A DNA stretch of 64,000 nucleotides from Streptomyces sp. NRRL B-1140. GTDB taxonomy: Bacteria; Actinomycetota; Actinomycetes; Streptomycetales; Streptomycetaceae. Under the pieces are notes generated by a model, which saw only the letters and a list, made by a program, of their open reading frames with translations, was not told where the DNA came from and made no database searches. Numbering within the stretch: position 1 is the first letter of the stretch; every line of letters starts with the position of its first letter. Of the stretch, positions 62,536 to 64,000 are shown piece by piece. A program made the translations under genes and the position numbers. The stretch spans positions 1 through 64,000 of the forward strand of contig NZ_LGEA01000092.1 of the NCBI RefSeq assembly GCF_001280065.1, given 5' to 3'.

Positions 62536-64000
62536 TCAGATCACCGTCTCCGGGCCGCTCGGCGTGCCCGTGGCGCTCTGCGACGCGCTCGCCGAAGTAC
62601 TCGTGGGAGAGCTGGGCGCCGGGCCGCTGGCCGAGTTCGAGGTGGAGGGGCTCGTCGTCGGCGGCTCCGAGGTCGGCGGCTCGGAGGTGGGCGGCTGCGA
62701 GGTGGGCGGCTCGGACGTCGGCGGCTTGGACGTCGGCGGCTTCGACGTGGGCGGCTTCGACGTCGCGGGCGGCTTGGACGTGGCGGGCGGCTTCGAGGAC
62801 GACGGCGGCTTCGACGGCGACGGGGAGTCACTCGGGTCCTGCGAACCGCTCGGGGAATCCGTCGGCGTCGGGTCGTCCGACGTGCCGGGCGTCCCGTCCG
62901 GGCCCGGGTCCGTCGGGCGAGCGGGCGCACCGCCGGTGTCGCCGCCGCCGTCGTTCCCCGGCCGGTCGGCACCGATGCTGTCGTCGTCGACACCCTGGCT
63001 GGCGGACGGGTTGACGCCGACCTGGCCGGAAGGCGGGTTCCTGTCGTTGTCGGAGGTGGCACCCAGCGTCACCACCGTGCCCAGGACGGCGACGAGCAGG
63101 GCACCGGCACCGGCGGCCACGAGGTTGCGCCGGGCCAGCCCCTTGAGGCCGCCCCGGGCCGCCCGTGAGGGCGCGGGCGAGCTGCGGTGGGTGACCAGGG
63201 TCGCGGAGGGCGGCTGCTGGAGCTGCGGGAAGGGCGCCGGAACACCGCCGGGCGGGGACGCCGACTCCTCATCGCGGGTGTCGGGCACCTCCTCCCCCGC
63301 GGTCGGCCCGAGCCCGATCGGGGTGCCCGAGCGGTCGGCGACCAGGGCGAGGGCACGGCGGCCGGCGACGGTGCCCCGCTTGTCGGCGAGAGCGCCGCGC
63401 AGGCCGATGGAGGCCTCCAGTTCGGCCCGGGCCCGGTCGAGCTGCCCCGCGCACAGCGCGAGGACTCCGAGCTCGTGGTGGAAGTAGGCCTCTTCTGCCA
63501 CGTCTCCGGCGAGCCGGGCGGCCTCGGCGCCGGAGCGCAGGGCCCGCTCCCAGGCGCTCCAGTGCAGTCCGGCGGCGAACGCGGGGGCGGCGGTGCGGGC
63601 CAGGTGCACGGCCGCGCTCTCCTCGCCCTCGGCGGGCGGACGGGTGACCGGCCCGAGAACGGCAAGGGCGGCGAGGACCGCGTCGGCCTCGGCGCACACG
63701 CGCTCAGGGGTGACCGAGGGGTGCCCGGCCCACCAGGAGTAATGCTGGGCGGCGCTGCGGGCACCGGCCTCGGTGTCGTCGGCGTATCCGGCCGCCTCCA
63801 GCTGGGCCGGCACGCCGGCCGCGAGGCGGTAGCGCGAGCCGACCGGGGAGACCAGACCGCAGGCGGCCAGTTCGCCGAGTGCGGCGTCCGCGTGGGTGTC
63901 GCCGACCAGGGCGGGCAGATGCGCCTGGTGCGGGACCTCGCCGCCGAGGACGAGCGCGAACCGCAGGGTGGCGCGGGCGGAGGCGCTCAGCCGGGAGGCG
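62536..64000 (-). CDS. NB-ARC/TPR-type regulator, C-terminal part (5' end outside the window)
   Basis: The frame is open from the right edge to the stop at 62536, so the visible 488 residues are the C-terminal part. From the edge: a winged-helix-like piece (SARATLRFALVLGGEVPHQA to LAACGLVSPVGSRYRLAAG) typical of the end of an NB-ARC module, then TPR-like helices (EEAYFHHELGVLALCAGQLD, ARAELEASIGLRGALADKRG), a transmembrane segment (LVAAGAGALLVAVLGTVVTLGA) and an extracytoplasmic tail. The tail is Ser/Pro/Lys/Thr repeats (SKPPATSKPPTSEPPTSQPP), ~140 residues. A STAND ATPase with a membrane anchor and wall-spanning tail is unusual. Gene identity upstream of the edge is unknown; a start at 63813 would cut off coding sequence. 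Confidence 0.85.
   Translation of the reverse strand, partial: ASRLSASARATLRFALVLGGEVPHQAHLPALVGDTHADAALGELAACGLVSPVGSRYRLAAGVPAQLEAAGYADDTEAGARSAAQHYSWWAGHPSVTPERVCAEADAVLAALAVLGPVTRPPAEGEESAAVHLARTAAPAFAAGLHWSAWERALRSGAEAARLAGDVAEEAYFHHELGVLALCAGQLDRARAELEASIGLRGALADKRGTVAGRRALALVADRSGTPIGLGPTAGEEVPDTRDEESASPPGGVPAPFPQLQQPPSATLVTHRSSPAPSRAARGGLKGLARRNLVAAGAGALLVAVLGTVVTLGATSDNDRNPPSGQVGVNPSASQGVDDDSIGADRPGNDGGGDTGGAPARPTDPGPDGTPGTSDDPTPTDSPSGSQDPSDSPSPSKPPSSSKPPATSKPPATSKPPTSKPPTSKPPTSEPPTSQPPTSEPPTSEPPTTSPSTSNSASGPAPSSPTSTSASASQSATGTPSGPETVI

Noticed and set aside
62264..63487. A plus-strand frame rich in Gly-Gly-x repeats
   Set aside because: It is the complement of the Ser/Pro/Lys repeat tail of the minus-strand regulator and overlaps the end of nucS.

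Overview
The window is a GC-rich actinobacterial chromosome segment, almost certainly from a Streptomyces. The evidence is very high third-position GC, frequent GTG/TTG starts, four-base ATGA/GTGA overlaps inside operons, and an ordered block of genes typical of the Streptomyces core (pfkA, pta-ackA, pyk, icmA, meaB, mce, the hyphal-tip coiled-coil genes scy and filP, and nucS). Nothing looks like a plasmid, prophage, IS element, CRISPR array, tRNA or rRNA.

Layout. 1-5997: end of the trehalose/maltose-1-phosphate to alpha-glucan cluster (treS, maltokinase, glgB). treS carries an exact 40-bp tandem duplication that shifts its frame. 6028-15636: hydrolase/oxidoreductase pair with a divergent LysR regulator; two small paralogous membrane proteins; a HelD/HelR-type RNA polymerase-associated ATPase; a candidate small RNA; thioredoxin with a MerR regulator; an Lrp regulator divergent from an SDR/aldo-keto reductase pair. 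15648-25576: MFS exporter/TetR with three palindromic operators; dicarboxylate transporter divergent from a DcuS/CitA-type two-component system; glucarate dehydratase with a GntP-type permease; a decayed PPOX-family gene. 25577-32500: XRE regulator and central carbon genes (pfkA, pta, ackA, pyk). 32536-37654: a three-gene envelope module of uncharacterised families (secreted Ser/Pro-rich protein, DUF6114, DUF6230), a thioredoxin-TPR protein and a TetR regulator. 37694-43997: isobutyryl-CoA mutase large subunit, two DUF3817 proteins, MarR regulators, a thiamine-binding-like protein and three tandem AIM24 paralogues. 44010-49995: OmpR-type two-component system divergent from a secreted acidic PepSY-like protein, then the acyl-CoA genes meaB, a thiolase and methylmalonyl-CoA epimerase. 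50229-59429: scy, filP and two tandem ABC ATPase/permease pairs. 59436-64000: small Cys/His protein, flavin-dependent oxidoreductase, SCO5389-family protein, mismatch endonuclease nucS, and a truncated NB-ARC/TPR regulator with a Ser/Pro/Lys repeat tail.

How the genes connect. Glycolysis and acetate metabolism (pfkA, pyk, pta, ackA) sit close to branched-chain and methylmalonyl-CoA metabolism (icmA, meaB, thiolase, mce), which supplies polyketide extender units. The glucan genes handle storage carbon. scy/filP organise polar growth. Most regulators lie divergent from their probable targets, with palindromes visible in the shared intergenic DNA. Many convergent gene pairs are separated by perfect GC-rich hairpins that probably act as terminators.

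The best leads are the treS duplication, a consensus promoter plus terminator that defines a probable ~95-nt RNA at 12306-12400, the AIM24 triplet, the DUF6230/DUF6114 module and the lysine/alanine-rich arm on glgB.
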